Made by a program: the position numbers and the translations under genes. A DNA stretch of 7,774 nt from Gemmatimonadaceae bacterium (GTDB lineage: Bacteria > Gemmatimonadota > Gemmatimonadetes > Gemmatimonadales > Gemmatimonadaceae), in NCBI GenBank assembly GCA_025451425.1, contig JANWKK010000265.1, positions 1-7,774 of the forward strand, given 5' to 3'. The notes under the pieces were generated by a model. That model saw only the letters and a list, made by a program, of their open reading frames with translations, ran no database searches and was not told the origin of the DNA. Every line of letters starts with the position of its first letter. Position 1 is the first letter of the stretch. Below, piece by piece: positions 1 through 5,870 of this stretch.

Positions 1-66
1 AAGCGAGAGTGGGCGATAGCGCGAGCGTGGCTGAAGAGAGAGCTCGAAGGGCTAGGTGATAGGTGA
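1..66 (+). CDS. C-terminal tail of a probable ECF-family RNA polymerase sigma factor (5' end outside window)
   Basis: Frame 1 is open from the left edge to a TGA at 64-66 and gives 21 residues, beginning KREWAIARAWLKRELEG. This pattern (basic-x-W, then ARAWL and a short acidic/basic end) resembles the extreme C terminus of ECF sigma factors of the TIGR02999-like group, where it follows the sigma-4 helix-turn-helix that reads the -35 element. Only this tail is visible, so no sigma-2 or sigma-4 domain can be checked; the call rests on my recognition of the pattern. The last five codons and the stop (52-66) are made of heptamer-repeat DNA, so the natural C terminus may have been replaced or extended by the repeat. 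The gene is convergent with the TonB-dependent receptor. It could instead be another protein with a similar basic amphipathic tail. Confidence 0.6.
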   Translation, partial: KREWAIARAWLKRELEGLGDR

Positions 67-131
67 TAGGTGCTAGGTGCTAGCGCTTTTCTTCTACCAC
101 CTAGCACCTAGCACCTATCATTCAGCACCTA
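52..131. terminator. Possible bidirectional terminator formed by the heptamer hairpin
   Basis: The 20-bp stem lies directly after the receptor stop codon on the minus strand and covers the stop of the plus-strand gene, so one structure could end both convergent transcripts. In plus-strand RNA the loop has a TTTTCTTCT run, but neither strand has a U-tract right after the stem, so this is not a canonical intrinsic terminator. Its role may be RNA stabilisation or support of factor-dependent termination. The placement is seen; the function is inferred. Confidence 0.4.
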
Positions 132-137
132 ACACCT
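52..137. repeat. Heptamer TAGGTGN array arranged as a long inverted repeat between convergent genes
   Basis: The left arm is four tandem 7-bp units (CTAGGTG, ATAGGTG, ATAGGTG, CTAGGTG) followed by CTAG. The right arm is the complementary kind of array (CACCTAG, CACCTAG, CACCTAT, then degenerate CATTCAG, CACCTAA, CACCTG). The core ATAGGTGCTAGGTGCTAG at 66-83 is perfectly complementary to 101-118. Pairing extends to 64/120 for 20 bp in all, around a 17-nt AT-richer loop (84-100), and resumes at 53-58 with 126-131. It ends 1 bp from the receptor's TAA (139-141) and contains the stop of the left gene. Seven is not a multiple of three, so the array puts stop codons in all three plus frames (53, 57, 64). 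It could act as a bidirectional terminator or mRNA 3' protector. I recall similar repeats in Gemmatimonadota intergenic DNA, but this was not searched. Confidence 0.9.
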
Positions 138-138
138 G

Positions 139-3027
139 TTAGAACCCAATCTTCGTCCCGAAGAAAAACGTCGGCCCGTAGTACTCGCGCTGGAAGCTGT
201 ACTCGTGACCGGGAGTTCCCTGATAGAAGCCGAAGACGGCGTTGTTCATGTTCAGCACCATGAACTGCAGTTGCACATCGTTCGTCGCATTGTAAACCAC
301 GGAGCCGTCGACCTGCGCGTGCGGGTAGAAATAGTTGTCGCCGTTCGCCGTCGGCGTACCGTCGCCATACGCATCGATCATCGCGCCGTTATACGTCCAA
401 CCGATGCGCCCGGAGAAGCGGGACTGATCGTACGTGAGATACGCATTGGCGATATTCGGCGACTGACGCAGCAGCGGCGCCTTACGACCACCGTCCGGAT
501 CGACGAGCACCTGCGATTGTGTGTGCGTCCAGTTACCGTCGAAGCCGAGTCCAGCGAGCCGACCAGGAAGCATGACGAAGCGCTGCGTGTACGCAAACTC
601 GGCGCCAGAGAGCCAGCCGTCTCCGCCGTTGTCCGGCGCGAAGCCGGTGTAGCCGTTGAACGGACCTGGCCCTTCATAGGTAATGCGTCGTGTGAGAATG
701 ACATCGCTCAGCTTTTTGTAGAACAAACCGCCAGAGATGACGCCGACTGTGTTTAGATAGTGCTCAACCAGAAAATCGTAGTTCCATGCGTGCTGGGCGA
801 CGAGATTGGGATTTCCTGTCGTGAACCCGCTCAGACTCGGCTGATTCGCGCACGTCGGGCAGGTCGTGCCGGACTGATTCGGCGCGAGGTCCGGATAATT
901 CGGTCGCGCGATCCCGCGGGTGATGGCGAAGCGAACGTTGGTCTGCGGATCGACGGCGTAGCGGAGTTGTGCGCTCGGAAAGAGGTCAGTGTAGTTCTTC
1001 GTTCCGCTCACCTGCTGAAGCGTTTGCGGTCCCGTGGGATTTCCGGAAGCGTCGTTCGCCTGGAAGAGCGAGTGGCCGAGATAGCTCGCGCTCGTTGCCT
1101 CGACGCGGAGGCCCAGGTTCACGCGCAGCGCGCCGAAGTCCGTCGTGTTCATCGCGTACGCCGAGTAGATCTTCTCCGCTCCGTAGAAGCTGCCGAGTGA
1201 ATCCTTAACGGGGTTGCGCGTCTGCGAGAAGTCACTGGAGTGAGAATCCTCGTACGCGTTGACACCGGAATTATCGATGACCGGCGTCACGTTGAAGCCG
1301 GCGGCAAAGCGGCGATAGAAATTCGGATCGTTGAAGCCGCTTACGACCTGTTGAAGCAGCAGCGGCGTGCCGATGTCGTCGAACGACACCTCCTGATTGG
1401 TGAAGTCCTTTCGTTCATCGCGATAACGGACGCCGACCTTGAACTGGCTCTGGTTCTCCCCGAAGGCGTAGTGAAGCAGCGCGTTCGCGCCGCCGCCAAA
1501 GTCACGGCCGGTGGTGAGGTGGTCGCTCGCTGAGTATCCGCTCAACGCGTAATTACCGGCGCTGTTCGCGCTCACCGAGTCCCCCACCGACTGGTACGAG
1601 AAGTGTGGATAGGCGGTGTTGTTCGCGGCGTAGTTGATCGTGAGATCGGGTCCGTTGTAGTCGAACGTCGACGTGCGGTAGTTCTTCTCCTGCTGGCGCG
1701 TGCCGGCGTAGCTCAGCGAGTAGTCGAACGTCCAGGGACCGGTGTCGTGGTGGCCACCCGCGGATCCCGCCCACATCTGTTCGACGGGCGTTCGGAACTG
1801 CGACTGCCGTTCGAGCCCGACGCCCGGAATCGTGCCGGTCGTTGGGCCGGTCGGCGACGCGTCGCCCGAGAGGTCGTACACATAGCGCGTTCCGTAATTC
1901 TTGAAGAGGCTCCACAGCCCCTTCACGTACATGTCGCTCGTCGCGTCGATGCGATAGTCGAGATCGCCGCCGAGACCGTAGCGTTCTCGCTGGTACAGGT
2001 AATCACGAATGCTCCATTCGTTAGGTGCGGATACCGAGGCGCCGCCCGGCGCATTGTACATTGCCCACGCCGGCTCGACGTCGTCGATCCCGCGGTTGTT
2101 CCGGTCCGCCGAACCGCCAATCAGGAATCCGAGCTTCTCGCCGGGGCCAGTGCGGCCGCCATACGTGAAGCCGCCCTGATACGTGTTCCGCGAGAGCAGA
2201 TCGATCTGTCCATATTGTCCGGCGACGTAACCGCGCGGCCGGCCTTCAGGCACCTTGGTCACGAGATTCACAGAGCCGCCAATCGCGTCGGCATCCATGT
2301 CCGCCGTTAGTGTCTTTGAAACCTCGATCGCGCCGAGGAGATCCGACGGAACGTCGTCGAGCTTCGGAATGCGATCCCCCTCGGTTCCGGGAACGTGAAT
2401 GCCGTTGATCGTGACGTTGGATAGGCGCGGCTCCGTCCCGCGAACCTGGACAAATTTCCCCTCCCCTTCGTCGCGCTCGAGTGACACACCGGGAATGCGG
2501 CCGGCGGCCTCGGCGGCGTTGAAGTTGGGCAGCGCCCGGATTTCGTCGCCCGACAACACGGCAACGAGGTTGTCGGCGTTCTGCTGTTTCGAGAGCGCCG
2601 CCACCTTCGTCTCGGCCATCCGCGGTGACTCACGCACGATCATTTCGGCCAAGCGTTGCGTCGACGTATGCAACGTGACGCTCCTCGTTACAGTCGCTCC
2701 GGCAGCGAGCGCGACGCTTTGGGTGTCCGGCGTGAAGCCGAATGCACGCGTGATAAGGAGCTGAGCGCCGGCGGGTACCTGATTGAATCGATAGCCGCCG
2801 TTCGCATCAGTGAGAATCGTGAGCGGCGTTCCGACGACGTGAAGAACAGCGTGCGTGACCGCGGTTCCGGTCGTATCGGCAACGCGTCCGACGAGCGTGC
2901 CTGTCGCTTGCGCATTCGCGCGCGAAGGACTCACTAGGGCGGCAGCGACCGCAATTGTGATCGAGAATCCGAGGCGCACGAGCACATGACGTCCGCTCGG
3001 TTGAGCCAAGCCTGGGTCGTGATACAT
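139..3027 (-). CDS. TonB-dependent outer-membrane receptor with N-terminal carboxypeptidase-regulatory-like domain
   Basis: A predicted 962-residue outer-membrane transporter that would import a ligand using TonB/ExbBD energy. Residues 1-39 form a signal peptide with a basic stretch, a hydrophobic core FSITIAVAAALV and a cleavage site after ANA. Residues about 43-122 look like a carboxypeptidase-regulatory-like beta-sandwich (GTLVGRVADTTGTAV, then TDANGGYRF). The plug is about 135-258, with LPNFNAAEAAGRIPGVSLER, EGEGKFVQVRG, and IEVSKTLTADMDADAIGG then SVNLVTK, the signature style of the TIGR01782 (Xanthomonas/Caulobacter-type) receptors. The remainder is the 22-strand barrel, with RGIARPNYPDLAPN, a GNPNL motif and a terminal Phe in FFFGTKIGF. 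EMIVRES (128-134) may serve as the TonB box. The ATG at 3027 is chosen because GGAGGAG lies 2 nt upstream and directly precedes an ideal signal peptide; an in-frame GTG at 3093 lacks a ribosome site. The only two cysteines form CPTC (723-726) in a predicted extracellular loop. The substrate is unknown: no adjacent enzyme points to one. Confidence 0.95.
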   Translation of the reverse strand: MYHDPGLAQPSGRHVLVRLGFSITIAVAAALVSPSRANAQATGTLVGRVADTTGTAVTHAVLHVVGTPLTILTDANGGYRFNQVPAGAQLLITRAFGFTPDTQSVALAAGATVTRSVTLHTSTQRLAEMIVRESPRMAETKVAALSKQQNADNLVAVLSGDEIRALPNFNAAEAAGRIPGVSLERDEGEGKFVQVRGTEPRLSNVTINGIHVPGTEGDRIPKLDDVPSDLLGAIEVSKTLTADMDADAIGGSVNLVTKVPEGRPRGYVAGQYGQIDLLSRNTYQGGFTYGGRTGPGEKLGFLIGGSADRNNRGIDDVEPAWAMYNAPGGASVSAPNEWSIRDYLYQRERYGLGGDLDYRIDATSDMYVKGLWSLFKNYGTRYVYDLSGDASPTGPTTGTIPGVGLERQSQFRTPVEQMWAGSAGGHHDTGPWTFDYSLSYAGTRQQEKNYRTSTFDYNGPDLTINYAANNTAYPHFSYQSVGDSVSANSAGNYALSGYSASDHLTTGRDFGGGANALLHYAFGENQSQFKVGVRYRDERKDFTNQEVSFDDIGTPLLLQQVVSGFNDPNFYRRFAAGFNVTPVIDNSGVNAYEDSHSSDFSQTRNPVKDSLGSFYGAEKIYSAYAMNTTDFGALRVNLGLRVEATSASYLGHSLFQANDASGNPTGPQTLQQVSGTKNYTDLFPSAQLRYAVDPQTNVRFAITRGIARPNYPDLAPNQSGTTCPTCANQPSLSGFTTGNPNLVAQHAWNYDFLVEHYLNTVGVISGGLFYKKLSDVILTRRITYEGPGPFNGYTGFAPDNGGDGWLSGAEFAYTQRFVMLPGRLAGLGFDGNWTHTQSQVLVDPDGGRKAPLLRQSPNIANAYLTYDQSRFSGRIGWTYNGAMIDAYGDGTPTANGDNYFYPHAQVDGSVVYNATNDVQLQFMVLNMNNAVFGFYQGTPGHEYSFQREYYGPTFFFGTKIGF

Positions 3028-3029
3028 AG

Positions 3030-3036
3030 CTCCTCC
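3030..3036 (-). promoter_or_regulatory. Strong ribosome binding site deciding the receptor start
   Basis: Minus-strand GGAGGAG lies 2 nt before the ATG at 3027; the inner GGAGG is 4 nt from the ATG. It is the only good Shine-Dalgarno sequence near the 5' end of this frame, which rules against the upstream GTG at 3093 and removes 22 residues of poor, serine/proline-rich sequence. Confidence 0.85.
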
Positions 3037-3143
3037 AGCATGTGGCAGGGGGCGAGGTGCAGAGGAGCTAGAGGTATCGACGCTACGTCGCACTCATGCG
3101 TGCGCGCCGCAACGACGGCGTAACGAATGCGTGACGGCCGGTG

Positions 3144-3172
3144 ATGTTAAGAAACTTTGTACTCAGTGCCAG
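3144..3172 (-). promoter_or_regulatory. Candidate sigma-70-type promoter for the receptor gene
   Basis: On the minus strand, CTGGCA (3172-3167) is followed after exactly 17 nt by TAACAT (3149-3144). Each matches four of six consensus bases. The spacer holds the most AT-rich run of this GC-rich gap (ACAAAGTTTCT). Transcription would begin near 3137 and leave a 5' leader of about 110 nt. The boxes are imperfect, so this is a suggestion only. Confidence 0.35.
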
Positions 3173-3360
3173 GGCGGTAGGGGCAGCCCTCTCCGTGCGA
3201 TCACCTCACCGAGGCTCGCTGGCCACTATGACGAAGGGTGGTACGGATGCGACAGACAGAGCCCGATGCTACGGATCGCTCCGCGATCACACACAACTCC
3301 TCATGCAACGAGCCGTGACGATGTTGTGAACGGCACACCAGTCAGGTTCGTGGCCACCCC

Positions 3361-3406
3361 TCTTCATTGTGGCGACCTCGGCACGGAAGGCCGGCCACAA
3401 CGAAGA
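3361..3406 (-). repeat. Imperfect inverted repeat, 13-bp stem with 20-nt loop
   Basis: TCTTCATTGTGGC (3361-3373) and GCCACAACGAAGA (3394-3406) are inverted copies with one mismatch. In minus-strand RNA the mismatch becomes a G-U wobble, so all 13 positions pair; in plus-strand RNA it would be an A-C mismatch. This mildly favours a structure that works in leftward transcripts, either in the 3' region of the cupredoxin mRNA or as a separate structured RNA. No U-tract follows. Confidence 0.6.
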
Positions 3407-3490
3407 AGGTGAGTCGGCTCGCCGTTCCGCGGTTCCCGTATTCCACGAACGTCCGCACGCGTCCTACACGACGCCGCCCTCAGGGCCGAC

Positions 3491-3504
3491 ACCGGCGCGC
3501 CGGT
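3491..3504. repeat. 14-bp perfect palindrome
   Basis: ACCGGCGCGCCGGT reads the same on both strands and lies 40-53 bp past the cupredoxin stop. With no loop it is more like a dimeric protein-binding site than an RNA hairpin. In GC-rich DNA such palindromes also arise by chance, so no function is claimed. Confidence 0.6.
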
Positions 3505-3520
3505 CCAGCCGATTCTGAGT

Positions 3521-3539
3521 CGTAAGGCGGCTGCCTACG
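3521..3539 (-). terminator. Candidate weak terminator after the cupredoxin gene
   Basis: In the minus-strand transcript, CGTAGGC pairs with GCCTTACG (7 bp with one bulged U) around an AGCC loop, starting 4 nt after the stop codon. There is no U-tract downstream, so it would be a weak or factor-assisted terminator, or only a 3' stabilising hairpin. Confidence 0.3.
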
Positions 3540-3543
3540 CTTC

Positions 3544-3900
3544 TCACTGCACGATAACCGTACCGGTCATCGACGGATGGATGTGGCAGGTGTAGTGATA
3601 CGTCCCCGGCGTCGTGAACGTCCGCTGGACCGAGACGTTCGCGTTTAGCCCATCGATGTCGGCGGGTGCGCCAGCATGTTGATCGAAGAAGACGTTGTGC
3701 GCCACGCCCCCAAAGGCGAAGGTCACGACGTCGCCGGCGCTGACCGTTAGGGACGAGGGGCCAAAGGTGAGTGACGGTGTGGCCGATATCGTGTGGCCGT
3801 CGGGCGGAGGAGTTGGGGACGTCGTGCCGCCGTAGCCGCCGCTGCAGGCCGCTAATGTGACCGCGGCGATTGCCAAAAAGACGTTTGTAATGCGTGTCAT
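3544..3900 (-). CDS. Cupredoxin (plastocyanin/azurin-like blue copper) lipoprotein
   Basis: A 118-residue exported electron-transfer or copper-binding protein. Residues 1-18 (MTRITNVFLAIAAVTLAA) are a lipoprotein signal peptide with lipobox LAAC; Cys19 would be lipidated, tethering the protein to a membrane through a flexible Gly/Ser/Thr/Pro linker (20-35). Residues 38-118 are one cupredoxin domain with all type 1 copper ligands: His68 in VAHNVFFD, then Cys105, His108 and Met111 in YTCHIHPSM, the C-x2-H-x2-M spacing seen in small plastocyanin-like proteins. The ATG at 3900 is chosen because it begins the signal peptide; the 38 upstream in-frame residues are charged and unlike an export signal. 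The ribosome site is weak (GAG about 9 nt upstream). The gene is divergent from the AraC-family regulator, which probably controls it. It could donate electrons to an oxidase or reductase encoded elsewhere; no partner is visible here. Confidence 0.93.
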   Translation of the reverse strand: MTRITNVFLAIAAVTLAACSGGYGGTTSPTPPPDGHTISATPSLTFGPSSLTVSAGDVVTFAFGGVAHNVFFDQHAGAPADIDGLNANVSVQRTFTTPGTYHYTCHIHPSMTGTVIVQ

Positions 3901-4082
3901 GGAGTTTTCTCGCAGGCGCAGGTCGCGCATCGGAGTGTGATGGTTCCGTAAGCTCAGGATGATTGTTCGCTCTGATCGAGTCTTCAGTTGTGATGAGTAA
4001 GTTCTCTCGAACACGCGCCTGGGTATTGAACGAACCAGGGCTTCTTCCTTGAACGTTTTTGCTCGATGAGTGAGGAGATACC
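3901..4082. promoter_or_regulatory. Divergent control region between cupredoxin and AraC-type regulator, with GAAC-core repeats
   Basis: These 182 bp hold the promoters of two divergent genes. TTGAACG occurs twice in the same orientation (4026-4032 and 4049-4055), 23 bp apart start to start, about two helical turns, as expected for AraC-family half sites, which are usually about 21 bp apart. Related elements are GTTC-TCTC-GAAC (4001-4012), a second GAAC directly after the first repeat (4032-4035), and GTTCG at 3966. CCTGG-N12-CCAGG (4018-4039) brackets the first repeat. No convincing -10/-35 pair was found for either gene. The repeats are seen; the operator role is inferred. Confidence 0.45.
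4072..4077 (+). promoter_or_regulatory. Ribosome binding site supporting a GTG start for the AraC-type gene
   Basis: GAGGAG lies 5 nt before GTG 4083, a near-ideal distance. The next in-frame ATG (4095) would be 17 nt away, so the GTG is preferred and adds four residues. Confidence 0.75.
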
Positions 4083-5015
4083 GTGGTTACGCGAATGAGA
4101 TGTCTCGTGCCACTGCTGGACAGTCGCGCGCCGCGACGAATCATCTCGGTGCGCGACGAGCGGAGTGTCGCGACGGCGCAGGCGCTCGACTGGCCGGGAG
4201 TGTTGCTCGAGGCCGGACGCAACGACGTTGTGGAGATCGACGACTTGACCTTCGCGCATCACTACCTCGGCGTGAACGCCGACGAGCGTCCGATCACGAT
4301 CGAGGTGAAGGAGGCCAACGGCTATCGTCCGGTGACCCTCGAGCCGGGAGCGGGATGGCTCAACCCTGCCGGACAGGGATTCTCGCTGCGGGTGCGCGCA
4401 GCGGGTCCGCACGCTTACGTGCGCGTGTCGATCGACCCGCTCCGATTCGATCGCCTCGTGAGCATGAACGAGGACAGCGCCACGCCGGTGGCGCTCCGTC
4501 GCGCATACTGGATCGGTGGCGCGCAGCTGCAGCACATTGTCGGCGCGCTCGCGAACGAAGCGAGCGAGGGGACGCCGAGTGGTCTCGCGTTCGTCGACAG
4601 TCTGACGACGGCGCTCGGCCTCCAACTCGTGCACCAGGCCGGAGTGGCGAAACCGGTACCCACGCGCGTGCGCGGCGGACTGGCCCCAGCCGTCAGGCGC
4701 CGCATCCTCGAGCTGATGGATGCCCAACCGGACGCGCACCTAACGATCGACGCGCTCGCTCGCGTGGCAGGCCTGTCTCCCGCGCACTTCGCTCGCGCGT
4801 TCAAGGAATCCGTCGGTCGGGCGCCGCATCAGCATCTGCTCGCGCTTCGGCTCGAGCGCGCGCGTCGCATGCTCGACGCGCCAGACGCCGCGCTTTCGGA
4901 CGTTGCGCTGCGTACCGGCTTCGCGGATCAAGCACACTTCACGCGCTTCTTCAAGCGACACTATGGAATGACGCCCGGGATACTGCTGCGATCCCGGCGG
5001 CGGCGCTCAGCGTAG
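4083..5015 (+). CDS. AraC/XylS-family transcriptional regulator
   Basis: A 310-residue cytoplasmic DNA-binding protein. The C-terminal third carries the two helix-turn-helix motifs of the family: HTH1 about 221-242 (TIDALARVAGLSPAHFARAF, then KE) and HTH2 about 271-293 (LSDVALRTGFADQAHFTRFF, then KRHYG), with the conserved GF and TP positions in RTGFAD and YGMTPG. The N-terminal part (about 35-125) is beta-rich with a paired His (HHY, 59-61), consistent with a cupin-like effector or dimerisation domain, but I cannot name a ligand. It starts at GTG 4083 because of GAGGAG 5 nt upstream. It is divergent from the cupredoxin gene, so autoregulation and control of that gene are likely but inferred. 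Its last 9 bp overlap the convergent barrel-protein gene. The C-terminal SRRRRS tail is strongly basic. Confidence 0.95.
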   Translation: MVTRMRCLVPLLDSRAPRRIISVRDERSVATAQALDWPGVLLEAGRNDVVEIDDLTFAHHYLGVNADERPITIEVKEANGYRPVTLEPGAGWLNPAGQGFSLRVRAAGPHAYVRVSIDPLRFDRLVSMNEDSATPVALRRAYWIGGAQLQHIVGALANEASEGTPSGLAFVDSLTTALGLQLVHQAGVAKPVPTRVRGGLAPAVRRRILELMDAQPDAHLTIDALARVAGLSPAHFARAFKESVGRAPHQHLLALRLERARRMLDAPDAALSDVALRTGFADQAHFTRFFKRHYGMTPGILLRSRRRRSA

Positions 5016-5870
5016 CGCGTACTGCGCTTGCAGCCGCAACGTCGTCACGTCTGCCGGGACGACATAGAGCTGCGTCGAAAGCATAAGCCGGTCGCGAATG
5101 TGCGCGGTGGCACCAGTGAAGGCGGTACCTCGCAGGAGATCGACGTCGACCGTCGTGTGATCGACGTTCCCCAGTGCGTCGGTGAAGCCGGCTCGAAAAT
5201 GCGGACGCAGCGATCGAGCTCCGCCGCCCGCGTAAAAGGCGAGGCGATCTCCCGCGGTGCGCATCGCAATGGCCGTCTCGAGACCGAGTGAGTTGGGATT
5301 GTAGCTGTCGCGTGACGGCTGGGTCCCGTAGCAGGGAGTGTTCTGATCGTTCGTTTGCAGACTTCGTTGCGGGCAGGTCATCGCGCCGTGCACCTGGCCG
5401 GCGGTTCCGTCGACACGCACCGCGAGTGATAGCCGCCCTCTGCTGAAGGGCAGAGGCTCCACGCGCGTCAGCGCGACGCTCACGAGACTCGCTTGTGCGG
5501 CGGACACCGTCACGTTAGGCAGATAACTCACCTCGGCGGCGAAGCCCGCGGGCAATCCGACGGTGAGCCTCGGCCGCCCGAAAACTGGAGCGAGCCGCGA
5601 GTTGTTGGTCGTGTTCGCGTAACAGTAATTCGGATGCTGCAGCACGGGAGCTGGCGACGGCACGGGAATCACTTCGGCGCCGATGCGGACCGCGCCGGCG
5701 CTCAGTCTTTCCGGTGCGGAGCTCATCGAGAAAACGATCGGCGCCTCGTAGAACGCCAGCAGTCTCGCTTCATGGCTGTCCGCCGGCGGACGGCATTGCG
5801 CGTTCGACATCGCGGGAAACAATGCGGCGCCGAACAGAGCGAGCATCTTCGCGCCTGCCGTGCGTGTCAT
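5007..5870 (-). CDS. Exported, probably outer-membrane beta-barrel-like protein of unknown function
   Basis: A 287-residue protein I do not recognise. A signal peptide spans 1-24 (hydrophobic core LALFGAALF, cleavage after SNA). The mature chain has alternating polar/hydrophobic strands with Gly and aromatic residues (RLTVGLPAGFAAEVSYLPNV, RGRLSLAVRV, DRLAFYAGGGARS, DRLMLSTQLYVV) and ends TLRLQAQYALR, all typical of small outer-membrane barrels, although the last residue is Arg rather than Phe or Tyr. Four cysteines (26, 83, 166, 180) could form two disulfides in the periplasm or in loops; C166 and C180 bracket a polar, loop-like segment. Its ATG overlaps the YceI stop as ATGA, and no independent ribosome site is evident, so translation is probably coupled. 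It is the last gene of the three-gene operon, and its 3' end overlaps the AraC-type gene. A periplasmic beta-sandwich protein is the main alternative. Confidence 0.85.
   Translation of the reverse strand: MTRTAGAKMLALFGAALFPAMSNAQCRPPADSHEARLLAFYEAPIVFSMSSAPERLSAGAVRIGAEVIPVPSPAPVLQHPNYCYANTTNNSRLAPVFGRPRLTVGLPAGFAAEVSYLPNVTVSAAQASLVSVALTRVEPLPFSRGRLSLAVRVDGTAGQVHGAMTCPQRSLQTNDQNTPCYGTQPSRDSYNPNSLGLETAIAMRTAGDRLAFYAGGGARSLRPHFRAGFTDALGNVDHTTVDVDLLRGTAFTGATAHIRDRLMLSTQLYVVPADVTTLRLQAQYALR

Larger units (their letters stand above)
3028..3543. other. Gene-poor intergenic stretch between receptor and cupredoxin genes
   Basis: About 516 bp with no convincing gene on either strand; the short open frames here have no ribosome site, signal peptide, hydrophobic core or recognisable motif. 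It contains the receptor's ribosome site and candidate promoter, a GATCGC-TCC-GCGATC mini-hairpin (3274-3288), an imperfect 13-bp-stem hairpin (3361-3406), a GCCCT-C-AGGGC hairpin (3476-3486), a 14-bp perfect palindrome (3491-3504) and a bulged hairpin after the cupredoxin stop (3521-3539). Both flanking genes are read leftward, so it serves as the 3' region of one and the promoter region of the other. It is long for such a gap and could hold a small RNA or a decayed gene. Confidence 0.6.

Noticed and set aside
52..137. Heptamer array as a CRISPR or tRNA-like element
   Set aside because: The units are 7 bp with no spacers, and the cloverleaf and conserved tRNA bases are absent. The array is a simple inverted tandem repeat.
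3028..3093. Receptor start at the in-frame GTG 3093
   Set aside because: It has no Shine-Dalgarno sequence, adds 22 unlikely residues ahead of a complete signal peptide, and the ATG at 3027 has GGAGGAG just upstream.
3140..3150. TTAACA on the minus strand as a phosphate-box half site
   Set aside because: Only one copy is present with no repeat at the required spacing, and it is better explained as part of a -10-like element.
3160..3200. Resemblance of minus-strand GGCTGCCCC...ACTGAGTA to part of a cobalamin riboswitch before a TonB-dependent receptor
   Set aside because: The B12 box and the other conserved riboswitch elements are missing, the spacing is wrong, and the segment overlaps the candidate promoter.
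3131..3412. Plus-strand open frame of 93 codons with a GTG start in the long gap
   Set aside because: It has no ribosome site, no hydrophobic core or recognisable motif, and an Arg/Pro/Thr-rich composition typical of chance frames in GC-rich DNA. It also overlaps the hairpins and the candidate receptor promoter.
3464..4222. Minus-strand open frame of 252 codons overlapping the cupredoxin gene
   Set aside because: It is Arg/His-rich, out of frame with the cupredoxin that carries all copper ligands and a lipobox, and it runs into the regulator gene. It is a shadow frame.
4070..5086. Plus-strand open frame of 338 codons covering the regulator
   Set aside because: It is longer than the AraC-type gene but extremely Arg/Ala-rich and motif-free. 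The overlapping frame has two clear helix-turn-helix motifs and a ribosome site.
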